A DNA stretch of 64,000 nucleotides from Cavia porcellus (GCF_034190915.1 NW_026947506.1:16429501-16493500); one strand, 5' to 3'. Numbered from the stretch's first letter, positions 26,276 through 39,583 are shown. The notes: a model not told the origin generated them from the sequence alone. Translations and numbers: made by a program.

Positions 26276-28391
26276 GTCTTTATCATGGCTTGAACTCACA
26301 ACTCACAACCTGGTTATTGCCAGGCAAGTGCTTCTTTGGCTAAGTTTACTGCCTGACTTTTGCAGATATTTGGCATACATATGTCCTATTCTTGTGTCCT
26401 TGCTCCTAGAAGTGTCCCTTTCTCACCTCAAGCAGGCTGAGATTGTTGAAAATGAGACAAAATAATTCACTCTGTGTGCATATCTCTTGAAAACAACTAT
26501 GGCTCTTTGATGCTGTGGGAATATGTGTTTTGGTATTATCACCCTCAAGTTTTATTTCACATCCATTCTCTCCTCCTCATTATAGAGAATAAAACAGGAA
26601 AACTTTAAAGGAGGAAAAAAGGAAATTTTTTATTAATTTTTTGTGTGAAAACTTTCAGAACACAGATTCCTCAGCTGTCCATACCTGACTTGCTGATTAG
26701 GTAGGAGTCATCCCAGTTGCTTGGGAATCGCTGTTCATCCTACAAGGGAGAACATTCAAATGTTAATTTTTTTCTTTCCAAATATATAAATAATTATTAT
26801 CTTTTACATGAAATGTGGAAATTAAAAAGTATGAGTTTCTATCACTGCCACAAATGAACAGCAAAAAACATTGAAAATAACTTACAAAGTGTAATTTCCT
26901 CATAGTGAAATGAATGGAGCAAAGTGGATTAGGGCAGAAGATTTTTCAGGGCAAGCACAGGTCTTCTCAGCTTCTCTGAGTACAAATATGTGTTACAGTG
27001 ACTTATTGTCAAGTGCTTCATAGAAACAGAAATTATATTGAATGTACAAATTGACCAAAATAATGTTTTCCTTGCAATTCTAGAGTCGAACCAGGCAAGA
27101 ATTGCAGCTTAAGTGGCTGAAGGGCAACCAGTGAGATATGGCGCTATATTAACACTCTTGTGAGAATGACATGCCAGCTGTTAAGCATTAGGAGTTAGGA
27201 CTGAGAATGCGTGTTCATTCCCTCAGTTGGTGTCACAGCTGTGAACTCTTGAAGGCTGATGTGCTCCCGTTTCCAGAAAACAATCATCCCTCTGTGATGT
27301 TGGGATTGGATGGGGGTTAATGCTAATCCAACATTACTAGCAGAAGACTTTTTTGAAGAAACCACTTGTTTGACTGCTTAATTCTAACAAAAATATATGA
27401 CAGAAGATGAACAAGATTTGCCATATCTTTACATGCATTCTGAAGCAAGGAAATCACCAACTGCATTTGGCCAGCACTGAAAGGCCTGCCAAAGTCCCCG
27501 GAGGCACCAATTTACCTGTATCATCCAAAGTTGTGTGTCACACATTCTCGAGCTACTAGTGAAGGCATCTTGTGACACTTCCAACACTTATGTGCAAACA
27601 ACACACTAATAAATAAAGTATCTATCCAGGAGTCCCGGATGATGAAAGTGGTAGGAGACTAGTGACAAATAGTAAAATTGCATGAACCATTTAGTTTCCT
27701 GCATTCAACTCTAATCACAATATGACTGATTATTTATGTGTATAGTTAGCATGTAGTGATCTCTCAGTCAGCAAATCAACAACCCTAGGAAAACCTGGAA
27801 CAGTATTATAGTTTTCTAACCAAAATGGAAAGCAACAGGAGCCAAATGTACCTGACCTTGAAAGCAGGCCCATGGATTAGCCTTATAACACCTCTGTGGA
27901 AGACATCTGGGTCTAAATTCTTAGGTACTGTAACCCTGAATCTTTAAAGATTCTATTCCTCTTTACTTTCCATTTTGCACTTGTAATTCATCCTACTCTT
28001 GATGCTGTCATCTTGCAATCTCAATAAACAGCAACTTACTACGTATCACAAGGTATATGCCAGGCAATACTCTTGTATGTGTACACAAGAATGTGGAAAA
28101 ATTTTTGCTCATTCATTTCTAACACAGCTCTAGGACTGGATTAGAAACAAAAGCAGCATTTTCCCACCTTTCATCAGCCTGGTTTAAAAGGCATTGCTAC
28201 ACAAAGAGCATTCATGAAAAAATGTACAAAATGTTCCTACAAGGCTGATGACATTTTCCATGCAAATGGAATTCCACAGTGTATCCAAGGAAGAAACTTA
28301 TACAATATTCTAAGAAGGGTTGATTTTGGAAAAATTTTACCCTATTTAAAAGGCACTTCAAGAGCTTGCATTTCATTAGCTTTAATACACG

Positions 28392-28393
<2 letters not shown>

Positions 28394-28431
<38 letters not shown>
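28394..28431. repeat. (GT)n microsatellite, U4
   Basis: Same as U2 with one extra GT. Confidence 0.95.
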
Positions 28432-28433
<2 letters not shown>

Positions 28434-30238
28434 ATCTCTAATAGTGTGTCTTATGCTCATATTTATAAAAGAAAGTATTGAGAAGAAAATTTATTGCAAA
28501 TTACCGATGATTTCTATTTTTCATGTCATTTTGTACAAGAAAGTATCTTCTTAATGTAGAAATATCAAAATGTACACAACTGAATTACAACTATTGCATA
28601 TATCTTGTATAAAATTCAGAACCTAAAATTAACTAAGAGAACACAGCAATGATGCTTGTTGGGTATTGTACTGGTATGGGCATTGAAACTATTTTGTTTA
28701 TGCTAGTTATTGCAGACTCAGGAAATCATCAAAACTAGTGAGGGGAGATGTTTGGACCTGGGGACTCTTGTTCCTGGTAACAGTGGCAGCTAGTGAGGCC
28801 AGTGGACAATGCTGAGAGACTCAGCAATGTAGGTAAGCAGCAGACAACGAGGTCTTTACTGTCTGGCACAGAATGGAGAAGGAATTTGTCATTCAGCGGG
28901 AGGGAATGTTTGGCGGGAGCCATGTTGAAGTGAAGTCAGATGAACCTTAACCAGAACAGCTGCTGGCTTCCTTTAGAAGACCCTAGTTGGGTGCAGACAC
29001 ATGGAAATTGATTGGAATGAGTTTATTCCAATGAGTCTCATCTTGTGGCAGGCTGGCTAATGCTGTCTACTACTCCAACTAAAGGCGGTGCCTGGTTTGA
29101 AGGGAAAGAATGGCAGAACTCAGAACACTGTATCCATATGGCATCTAATAATGAATCCAGAGAGAATCCTGGAAGAGAACGATTTTTTTTAAAATTTTTC
29201 GTTTTGGTTTGGTATTTTCTTATTTTATTTATATGCTTTTTATTTCTCCTTTATTTTGTTCTTAATTTCTGAGGGTGACTGTGATTCCTAACTTCCCTGT
29301 GGGTATGCTTTTGTTTGGATTTCAATTTTTCTCTTTACAATCTCATTTAGTCTTCTGCATTAGTTTCCCCCAGTAGATGGGATCCATCTACCATCTCCAT
29401 TTTATTGTAATCTCTTTCCCTTTTGCCATTGTTCATGGTACTCTTCTTGCTCCAAAACATATTTTGAATCTTAACCCTTGAGGACAGATTGGACATATCA
29501 TGAATTCATATATTGTTTATGATTGTTTGCATTCTGTTTTATGTTCACGAATTCAGTTCATACTGTTAGGAAACTAGCAAGTATCACTCCATGAATTCAA
29601 TTGAAACAGAAAAGACATGAGAACACACAAATCTGACTAATCCTCTGGCACCCAGGCCACCAAAGCAAACCTGGGGGGAAATGAGGTTGGAAAATTTGAA
29701 AACCCAATTCTAGGTTACTTCAATGTGGCAACAAGGCAATTGAATGAGGCTGTGGAATATATTAAATCAGAAGTAATCTCTCAAGTAACCACAACTAACT
29801 ACAGAGATTACCAAAGTACACAACATTGTTAGTGATGTTAGTTCAGACACAGCCAAAAGACAGGCGAGCTTACAAGAACTGTTGAAGTACAACCTAAGAA
29901 ATAAATGAACCCATTAAATAGATTCAAGCAGATATGCAAGAGAAAAAAAATCCATTTTAAAACTTCAGAGCACTTTAGGCCAGTTTGAGGAAAGGACTTC
30001 AGATACTGAGTACAGGCTGGCACTTAGAGACAAGGAGAGGCAACAAATGACATTAAAAGCACTTTGTAGACATCATGGCAGAAAGCTTTCCTGGTACAGA
30101 AGAGGAATTTAATCTACCAATCATTGAGGCAATTATTTCTCCAGTTAGCAGTGATTAAAAGAATTCTACCTGCCCATGGGTAATAGACAAGTTTGCAGAC
30201 AATCAAATAAAAATAGAGTATTAAAATCTGTTAGGGAT

Positions 30239-30339
30239 GGGCTGGGGGTTTCTCTCAGTAGCATAAGCAATTTCCTGGCAAGCAGTAGTCCTGAGTTCTA
30301 TCCCTGGTAACAATAAAAATGAAAAAGACAAAAAAAATA
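30239..30339 (+). mobile_element. ID-type SINE, U4, holding the duplication edge
   Basis: Orthologous ID SINE with flanking tctgttagggat repeats. Its 5' part is U2-like, while its tail (gaaaaagac instead of gaaaaagcc) matches U5. Confidence 0.85.
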
Positions 30340-30521
30340 TCTGTTAGGGATTAGTACTGTTGTGATCTTCCCAATAAGGTCCCCAAGTTTGTGAGGGTAT
30401 GTAACACTTCTGAGTCTGGTGGAAAACAGGAGCACACATCTGAGTATGTAAAACAGAAAAAAGAGAAGCTTTGGAAGAGAGCCAGTGATATCTATCCTTG
30501 AAGTGGTAGCCATTCTTCCTG

Positions 30522-30575
30522 TCTTCCTTCCTTCCTTCCTTCCTTGCTTCCTTCTTTCTTTCCTTGCTTCCTTCC
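30522..30575. repeat. (CCTT)n microsatellite, U4
   Basis: Shortest CCTT tract of the array. Confidence 0.93.
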
Positions 30576-30607
30576 ATCCCTCATTCCCTCTGTCCTTTCA
30601 TTCTTTT

Positions 30608-30718
30608 GGTTTTTAATTCAAGTTAGTATGTAATGCCACATGTCCTTGAAACTGCAATGATACTCCTGCCTCAGCTTTGTGAGTGCTGGGTTTAATGATG
30701 TATTCACCCACACCCTGC
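30608..30718 (-). mobile_element. B1-like SINE fragment, U4
   Basis: Same fragment as in the other units, with a few private changes. Confidence 0.7.
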
Positions 30719-32027
30719 AAATCAGCATTGTTATACTGTGTCAAAGGAGATAAAATTAAACACAACAAAACAGAGCAAAATTGACATAAGAACTCAATGC
30801 AAGAGATATAAATTTCAAAACTAGATAATCTGAGTTCTTCCCTATCTATCATGTTGTCTCTAGTTTTCTTCCAAATACTTGTCCATGTCTTGGCATACAG
30901 AGAATTCATACTGAGCAACCTAGTATAATATTAATCCAAACAGTCGGAGAAAGAGTTTTAGGTCTTTAAAATCAGACAAAAAGGAAGTCACTAATGGCTG
31001 TGCTAGAATCTCTTGTTTGCTTCAAAATGCCTGAGCATACTTTCATGTATGTGGAAACTCAGTTAAACACAACCAGCTTTTAAAAAAAATATTATATAGA
31101 ACAAACCAAAACATGGATAAAATTATTGGGCTTCAAAGAGATGATAGAAGGAAATCCCCTCCTTACTACATTGCCTAGGGTCAACCTCTCAAGGGACGTC
31201 CACATTACTTCCTCTGACTTGCTAATGGGAGAGGGGGAGAAGATGTGATGTTTGTTTCTCAGCCTGCAGGCTGGCAGACTCACAGCTGCTCATGGTGGGG
31301 AGAGGCTTTGCTTGGACTTCTGGCACTCCCAGCATGACCCATGTCCCAGGAAATGCCAGTGGAACTCAGTGTTGTTACTATTTCCAAACATTGTGTCCAA
31401 GGAGTGAACTGGGTTTGTAGGAGATCTAAGAGCTCTGAGCAAGTAGCATTTACAGTTGTCCCACACTCGACTTTAGGTTTAGAGACATTCTGCCAATCTT
31501 CACTGTTTGTACCTGTCCCAAATCCATGTTCCTTGCTCCCGACACTGTATCAGATTACCCAGAAGAACCACCTCTTCACTCCCAGCACACCTATTTCTCA
31601 TGGAGCCTTGAAACTGCTCCCTTCACATTACTTCCCTGCAACTGGCTTTGACCCACATGTGATCCCAAGGGAAAAGTTGCCTTAGTGACCTCTCTGTCCT
31701 GCTTTGCTCCTTACCACCAGAAAGGAATAAACACAGAGGGCCTACTGAAAACAGTGGCATGCTGGAGTTACTATCCTCCACCCTAGCCTCTCATCTTCTG
31801 GAAATGGCAAGAAGATGGCAGGAAGACTATAGACCAGAGAACTCCCCCATATGAATGAGACAAAAGAAATTCTGGGCTAGTAAAACAGACTGTTTTCATA
31901 AACGTATAGAAAAGACAGGTAGGATGAAAATTGACTGACTCTCACATTTTGAGTGAGACAAACCTAGGTCAATTGGATTAGAATAGGGTGGGAAGAACCA
32001 CCATAGGGTGGATAATGTCCTAAGAGT

Positions 32028-32035
32028 TATAAAAG
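32028..32035 (+). promoter_or_regulatory. TATA box of SPOP-like copy 4
   Basis: TATAAAAG in the conserved upstream block. Confidence 0.5.
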
Positions 32036-32438
32036 GGACACCAAACAGGAAGAATCCTTTCTGTTTCCATGATGAGGTGGTTCCCTGCTTGAAACTTGGA
32101 ATTCATATCCTTGCTTGCAGCCCAGATGAATTAGCCTCCTCAAAGGAACTCAGACTGGACTCAACAAGGCTTCCTATTTTCAGGTCTGTGCATTTTGGTG
32201 AGCTATTTCTTTGAGTGATCAACAAACATTGCAGAGTTGACTTATATACTAGGAAATCTCAGTCAGCTTATTTCTAAATACGTATTTCTTTTAATCTATA
32301 CATTAGGCTCTCTACTTGTGATTGCCATACTGCCCTGCCTGTCTTGGAAGTGCTGACTGCAGTGAAATTTGTGCCATCTGGTGAAGAAGAAATTGGATTC
32401 CTGTGACTTGACAAGCTTGCTGCACTTTCACTCTGCTG

Positions 32439-33562
32439 ATGTTAAGGGTTTCCAGTACCGCAGGCCCAGCAGAAATGTCACAGGGGCCAACAGTGGACAG
32501 CAGGTACACCACAGACATCAAAGTAGTGAACGTGTCCTTTTTGTGGACCATTGATAACATTAGATTTTGCCTTAAGGAAATAGATGACTGTATTCAAAGT
32601 TCAATCTTTTCACCTGAAGGAAATGATCAAGTGAAATGGTGCTTACGACTCTACCCAAATGGTCTTGATGAACAAAGCAAAGATTATGTGTGCTTATACC
32701 TGGGAATGATCTGCTGTCCAAGGAGGGTAGCTCATGCAAAATTCACCTTTTCCATTCTGAATGCCAAAGGAGAGAAAACCAAGGTGCTCTCAAGTCCACA
32801 AGCTTATACATTTGTGCGAGGAAAGGACTGGGGATTCAAACATTTCATCCTTAGAGAGTTTCTTTTGGATCCAAACAATGGGCTTCTCTCCAATGACAAG
32901 CTTTCCTTCTTCTGTGAAGTGAAAGTAGCACAAGATCCCACCAATCATTCCAGCCAGAATATTAGGAAGCTGGTTAAGGTTCCTGAGGGCTGCTTGGCAG
33001 AGGATCTAGGAGGACTGTGGGAGCAATACCAGCTCTCAGACTGTTGCTTGTGTGTGGCTGGCCAGGAATTCCAGGCTCACAAAGCCATCTTAGCAGCTCG
33101 CTCTCCAGTTTTCATGGCGTTGTTGGAACATGAAAAGCAAGGAAGCAAAAAGAATCCTGTTGAAATCAGTGACATGGATCCTGAAGTTTTTAAGGAAATG
33201 ATATACTTTATTACACTGGAAAGGCACCAAACCTAGGGATAATGGCAACTGAACTGCTGGAGGCTGCAACCAGGTTTGGTCTGGAGCGCCTGAAGCTCAT
33301 GTGTGAGAACCACCTCTGCAGCAACCTCTCTGTGGAGAATGCCGTGGAAAACCTCATCTTGGCTGACCTCCACAGTGCACATCAGTTTAAAACCCATACA
33401 CTGGAATTCATCAATTTTCATGTTTCTGACATCCTGGAGACCTCTGAGTGGAAGGCCATGGTGGTGTCCCACACTCACTTGGTGGCCGAAGCCTATCACT
33501 CTCTGGTTTCCATGTAGTGTGCATTCATAGTACCCCCATGCAATCATCTGAGAATGTCCTCA
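32439..33562 (+). pseudogene. SPOP-like: SPOP-like retrocopy 4, frameshift plus nonsense plus lost stop
   Basis: Colinear with SPOP through codon 257. A single G is missing at the codon-258 ATG (33211/33212), so the frame ends at TAG 33234-33236 after 265 residues. In the original frame there is a second lesion at codon 360 (CAG to TAG, 33515-33517), and the terminal TAA has become TCA (33560-33562). The MATH domain and most of the BTB domain are intact before the frameshift. Tyr83 and Leu218 are intact, so none of the lesions of copies 1-3 are shared. The 233-235 motif reads Lys-Gln-Gly. This is the most decayed copy at its 3' end. Confidence 0.9.
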
Positions 33563-34007
33563 GATCCCACATCTCCATTTATCTTCCCAAATCCCTGGCC
33601 ACATTTGCTGCCCCTGAGCCATAATATGCTAGGGCAATCCGTGGAAACTTCACTCTTCTATGTGGAAATATTAAATTGTGCCTCTCTAGGGGAGAGAAGG
33701 GACCACCGTCTTAAGGTCAGAAAAAGGAAATGGGATCTTGAGAATTTAGAAGTCGTGTATCATGCATTTTCAAATCTGTGTTTTATAATATTGTGAAAAG
33801 TGGGTTTTTACAATGTCGATGCCAAACTGAAACCAAAAATCCTGTCAATGTTGGAGACAGACCTGGGGTGGGGCTACCCTTAGAGGCAGGGATCATGATC
33901 TTCACTCTGTAAATGCAAGATTCCTTCCTGCCTTTCTGCACCATCATGCAACCCTGGGCACCCCACTTGAAACAAGGGTTTTTTACTGTCCCTCACTTTT
34001 CTCTGTA

Positions 34008-34013
34008 AATAAA
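34008..34013 (+). terminator. Poly(A) signal AATAAA, copy 4
   Basis: Canonical AATAAA retained although the reading frame is broken. Confidence 0.6.
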
Positions 34014-34867
34014 CCTGTATCTTATATTATACGGTTGTTTGGCTCCTCATCCTTTTTCTGTATGTTAGATTCAAAAGCTAAGAAAAATTTTCAGAGTGTG
34101 CTGATGATTTCAGGCCCATCCACAGGATGAACACAGTGGATGTAAAGTGTCACTAATTAACATAGTAGATGGGAGAAATAAATGACCCAGAACTCAGGCT
34201 GCTGAAGCCAAGGACAATCACACAATGCAAGTCTTTGCTCATGTTGTCCTGTCCCAGTGACACAGACAGGCAGCACAAGCACTACAGCACATTCCCGCAA
34301 AATCTAGGCCTCTGAGCGAGCAGTCCAATCACGGTCCTGGAGAAAAAAGAGAGGAAAATGCTCAGATTTATGAAAATGGCATAAAAGAGAATTAAAAGTA
34401 GAAGTGTTTTATGTATTTCAGAGGAATTCATGTTGAGGAAGAAAATTTATTACTTACAACTGAACTGAGAAGTGGCTCTTTGAAAATTCACACTATAAAT
34501 CTCAAAAAGAACTTTCTCACTGTGAACATTTAATATCCCTAAGAATAGAATACATGTTTCTATGGTATTATGAAGAATAGAAGTAAAATTAAATGTGAGA
34601 AGTAAGTGGGTTTCATCTCAAAGTTTGGGCTTTAGTAAAGATCGCTGGTGGTGTTATTTTGGAATCACCTAGTCTCTGTAATGGCTCAGAGCTTTTAAAA
34701 ATATCTAAGGAAATGAATCCCCTTGTCTTGAACAAGTACAGATTTCAAAACATTTGTTTAATGAGGGATTATAGCTGGTAAACCTTTATATGCTGGTTGT
34801 GTAAATCTTCTTGAATGTCAATATTGGATAACAACCTGTAAAACAATTATGCAGTAAAATCACTAAG

Positions 34868-34868
<1 letters not shown>

Positions 34869-34935
<67 letters not shown>

Positions 34936-34976
34936 AAGTGTATCTATCTGTCTGTCTGTTTATCTATCTCTATTTT
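34869..34976. repeat. (CT)n plus TCTG/TCTA repeat, U4
   Basis: Long CT tract with no TA block, then a short TCTG/TCTA stretch; this is the U5-type architecture. Confidence 0.93.
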
Positions 34977-37082
34977 TCTTGGTATTTATCATGGCTTGAA
35001 CTCACAACTCACAACCTGGTTATTGCTACTCAAGGGCTTCTTTGTCTCAGTTGATTGCCTGACTTTTGCAGATATTTGGCATACATATGTCCTATTCTTG
35101 TGTCCTCACTCCTAGAAGTGTCGCTTTTTCCCCTCAAGCAGGCTGAGATGGTTGAAAATGAGACAAAATAATTCACTCTGTGTGCATATTCCTCGAAAAG
35201 AACTATGGTTCTTAGATGTTGTGGGAATATGTGTTTTGGTATTATCACCCTCAAGTTTTATTTCACTTCCATTCTCTCCTCCTCATTAAAGAGAATAAAA
35301 CAGGACAATCTTTAAAAGAGGAAACAAGGAATTTTTAAATTAATTTTGGTCTGAAAACTTTGAGGACACAGATTCCTCAGCTGTCCATACCTGACTTGGT
35401 GATTATGTAGGAGTCATCCCAGTTGCTTGGGAATTGCTTTTCATTCTACATGGGAGAACATTCAAATGTTAATTTTTTTCCAAATATGTAAATAATTATT
35501 ATCTTTTAAATGAAATGTGGAAATTAAAAAGTATGAGTTTCTATCACTGCCTCAAATGAACAACAAAAAACATAGAAAATAACTTACAAAGTCTAATTTC
35601 CTCATAGTGAAATGAATGGAGCAAAGTGGATTAGGGCAGAAGATTTTATAGGGCAAGCACAGGTCTTCTCAGCTTCTCTGAGTACAAATATGTGTTACAG
35701 TGACTTATTTGAAGTACTTCATAGTGATGGAAGTTATACTGAGTGTGCAAATTGACCCAAAGAATGTTTTCCTTGTAATTCTAGAGAGGAACCAAGGAAG
35801 ATTTGCAACTTAAGTGGCTGAAGGACAAACAGTGAGATATGGCGCTATATTAACACTCTTGTGAGAATGACATGCCAGCTGTTAAGCATTAGCAGTTAGG
35901 ACTGAGAATGCTTGTTCATTTCCTCAGTTGGTGTCACAGTTGTGAACTCTTGAAGGCTGATGTGCTCCCGTTTCCAGAAAACAATCATCCCTCTGTGATG
36001 TCGGGATTCTATGGGGGTTATTGCCAATCCAACATTACTAGCAGAAGATTTTTTGGAAGACACCACTTGTTTGACTGCTTATTTCTAAGAAAAATATATG
36101 ACAGAAGATGAACAAGATTTGCCATAACTGTACAGGCATTCTGAAGCAAGGAAATCACCAACTGCATTTGGCAAGCACTGAAAGGCCTGCCAAAGTCCCC
36201 GGAGGCACCAATTTCCCTGTATCATCCAAACTTGTGTGTCACACATTCTCGAGCTACTAGTGAAGGCATCTTGTGACACTTCCAACACTTATGTGCAAAC
36301 AACACACTAATAAATAAAGTATCTATCCAGGAATCCCGGATGATGAAAGTGGTAGGAGACTAGTGATAAATCGTAAAATTGTATGACCCATTTCGTTTCC
36401 TTCATTCAACTCTAATCACAATATGACTGATTATTTATGTGTATAGTTAGGATGCAGTGATCTCTCAGTCAGCAAATCACAAACCCTAGTAAAACGTGGA
36501 ACAGTGTTAGAGGTTTCTTACCAAAATGGGATGCAATAGGAGCCAAATATATCTGACCTTAACAGCAGGCACATGTATGAGCCTCATCACACCTCTGTGG
36601 AAGACATCTTGGTCTAAATTCTTACGTACTGTAACCCTGAATCTTTAAAGATTCTATTCCTCTTTACTTTCCATTTTGCACTTGTTATTCATCCTACTGT
36701 CATCTTGTAATCTCAATAAACAGCAAGTTACTACGTCTCACAAGGTATATGCCAGGCAATACTCTTGTATCTGTACACAAGAATGTGGAAAAATTTTGGC
36801 CCATTTAGTTCTAACACAGCTCTAGGGCTGGATTAGAAACAAAAGCAGCATTTTCCCACCTTTCATCAGCCTGATTTAAAAGGCATTGCTACACAAAGAG
36901 AATTCGTGAAAAAATGTACAAAATGTTTCTACAAGGCTGATGACATTTTCCATGCAAATGGAATTCCACAGTGTATCCAAGGAAGAAACTTATTCAATAT
37001 TCTAAGAAGGGTTAATTTTGGAAAAATTTTACCATATTTAAAAGGGACTTCGAGAGCTTGCATTTAATTAGCTTTAATACGC

Positions 37083-37083
<1 letters not shown>

Positions 37084-37116
<33 letters not shown>

Positions 37117-37131
37117 TCTGTTTGTGTGTGT
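37084..37131. repeat. (GT)n microsatellite, U5
   Basis: GT tract interrupted by TA, TC and TTT steps, just left of the LINE-1 insertion. Confidence 0.93.
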
Positions 37132-37160
37132 TTATCTCTAATAGTTTTATGCTCATATTT

Positions 37161-37704
37161 TTTTTTATTTAAGAGGAAAAAGAGAAAAACACAAAACAAA
37201 CCAAAGCGGTGTAAGGGTACACATAATACAGAACTGCAAAAAAAACAAAACAAAACCAAAAAAAACAAACAAACAAACAAACAAAAAAAACATAACATTA
37301 AGAAATCACCTGTTAGTATATTACATATTATCATCTTGAAAATAGTTCCTCAAATCACAGTATCAAAGAATACAAGGTGGATATTCAAACAGGTAGACTG
37401 CAAACAGCTGTGTTCAATGATCCAAAAAACTATGGTACCTACTATTAAGTCAGGTTATATGGTGGTGAAGTACTAGGTTTTTGAAACAGTCATGCTGTGA
37501 CCTCTATTGTTTTATTGTTATGTCCTGCTTTATCTCAATCTCCCCCTTATTGTTTTAAAAAAATTAGTCATTTCTTCTGTTTGTCTTAATTAAAGAAAAA
37601 ATTCAAAAAATTAGGATATATAAATAGTAACTCTTTTTGATTTCCTATTAACTTGTTTTGAAGTCCTGTAGTACTCCCACGATCTTGTTTTGACTGATTA
37701 GATG
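37161..37704 (-). mobile_element. 5'-inverted (twin-primed) LINE-1 3'-end insertion, private to U5
   Basis: A 544-bp insertion flanked by 12-bp direct repeats atgctcatattt (37149-37160 and 37705-37716); the empty site occurs once in every other unit. The left part (to about 37429) is an L1 3' end in minus orientation, with its poly(A) seen as a T run at the left edge. The right part (about 37430-37704) is an upstream piece of the same L1 3'UTR in plus orientation, similar to about 59940-60195 of this window. An inverted 5' segment with target-site duplication is the known twin-priming product. Confidence 0.85.
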
Positions 37705-39484
37705 ATGCTCATATTTATAAAAGAAGCTCTAGAGAAGAAAATTTATTGCAAATTACCCATGATTTTTATTTTTCTTGTCAATTTGTACCAGAAAGTATCA
37801 TTTAAAGTAGAAATATCAAAATCTACACAACAGAATTACAACTAGTGCACATATCTTGCATACAATTCAAAACCTAAAATTAACTAAGAGAGCGAAGCAA
37901 TGATGATGGTTAGGTATTGTACTGATATGGGCATTGAACCTATTTCGGTTATGTTAGTTATTGCAGAATCAGGAAATCATCAAAACTAGTTAGGGGAGAT
38001 GTGTGGACCTGGGGACTCTTGTTCATGGTAACAGTGGCAGCTGGTGAGCCCACTGGACATTGCTGAGAGACTCAGCAGTGGAGCTAACAGCAGGCATCGA
38101 GGTCTTTACTGTCTGGCACAGAATGGAGAAGGATTTTGTCATTCAGCGGGAGGGAATGTTTGGCGGGAGCCATGTTGAAGTGAAGTCAGATGAACCTTAA
38201 CCAGAACAGCTGCTGGCTTCCTTTCAAAGAGCCTAGTCGGGTACAGACACATGCAAATTGATTGGACTGAGCTTATTCCAATGAGTCTCAGCTTGAGGCA
38301 GGCTGGCTAACACTGTCTACTACTCCAACATAAGGCAGGGCCTGATTTGAAGGGAAAGAGTGGCAGGAATCAGAACACTGTATCCATAGGGTATCTAATA
38401 ATGAATCCAGAGAGAATCCTGGAACAGAACGATTTTTTTTCATTCATTTTTCTTTTTGTTTGGTATTTTCTTGTTTTATTCATATGCTTTTTATTTCTTT
38501 ATTTATTTATTTTGTTCTTAATTTCTGAGGGTGACTGTGATTCCTAACTTCACTGTGGGTATGCTTTTGTTTGGATTTAAATTTTTCTCTTTCAAATCTC
38601 TTTTAGTCTTCTACATTATTTTCCCCCAGTAGGTGGGATCCATGTATCATCTCCGTTTTAATGTAATCTCTTTCCCTTTTGCCGTTCCTCTGCTTTCTCC
38701 AAAATATATTTGGAATCTTAACCCTTGAGGCCAGATTGGACATATCATGAATTCATACATTGTTAATAATTGTTTGCATTCTGTTTTATCTTCACATATT
38801 CAGTTCATACTGTTAGGAAACTAGCAAGTATCACTCTAGGAATTCAATTGAAACAGGAAAGACATGAGAACACACAAATCTGACAAATCCTCTGGCACCC
38901 TGGCCAACAAAGCAAACCTGGGGGGAAATGAGGTTGGAAAATTTGAAAACCCAATAGTAGGTTACTTCAATGTGGCAACAAGGCAATTGAATGAGGCTGT
39001 GGAAAATATTAAATCAGAAGTAATTTCTCTAGTAACTACAAGTAACTACAGAGATTACCAAAATACACAACATTCTTAGTGATGTTAGTGCAGACACAGA
39101 CAAAAAAAAGACGAGCTTACAAGAATTATTGAAGCACCACCTAAGAAATAAATGAACCCATTAAATAGCTTCAAGCTGATATCCAAGGAAACATAAATGC
39201 ATTTTAAAAATTCAGAACACTGTAGGCTAGTTTGAGGAAAGGACTTCAGAGACTGAGTACAGGCTGGCACTTAGTGACAAGAAGAGACAAAAAATGACAT
39301 TAAAAGCAGTTTGTGGACATCATGACAGAAAGCTTTCCAGGTACAGAAAAGGAATTTAACCTACCAATAATTGAGGCAATTATTTCTCCAGTTAGCAATG
39401 ATTAAATGAATTCTACCTGCCCATGTGTAATAGACAAGTTTGCAGACAATCAAACAAAAATAGAGTATTAAAATCTGTTAGGGA

Positions 39485-39583
39485 GGGCCTGGGGGTTTAT
39501 CTCAGCAGGATAAGCACCTGCCTGGCAAGCAGTAATCCTGAGTTCTATCCATGGTACAATAAAAATGAAAAAGACAAAAAAAA
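39485..39583 (+). mobile_element. ID-type SINE, U5
   Basis: Orthologous ID SINE with flanking aatctgttaggga repeats; closest of the array copies to a canonical ID (ctcagcaggataagcacctg). Confidence 0.85.

Larger units (their letters stand above)
17527..26308 (+). repeat. Tandem-array unit U3 (near-identical to U1)
   Basis: Third unit, 8782 bp. It matches U1 throughout, including the private duplication near 20630-20660 and the nonsense codon in its SPOP-like frame. The differences I saw are scattered single bases (for example in the stretches near 17934, 21085, 21403, 22558 and 22923) and microsatellite lengths. The left 3.9 kb holds no recognised gene. Confidence 0.93.
17527..30253 (+). repeat. 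Second arm of a ~17.5 kb higher-order duplication
   Basis: This stretch (all of U3 plus the left part of U4) repeats window positions 1-~12735 with very few differences and an offset of 17520-17530. Near-identity stops inside the ID SINE: the first mismatch is around 30254, and clear divergence starts by ~30330. U2 and U4 then differ at ordinary inter-unit levels. Confidence 0.85.
26309..35014 (+). repeat. Tandem-array unit U4 (mosaic)
   Basis: Fourth unit, 8706 bp. Up to ~30253 it is U2-like at near-identity. From ~30330 it carries its own variants. From about 34600 to the end it resembles U5 (CT tract without a TA block, followed by tctctaagtgtatctatc). No gene is recognised in 26309-30238. 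Confidence 0.92.
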
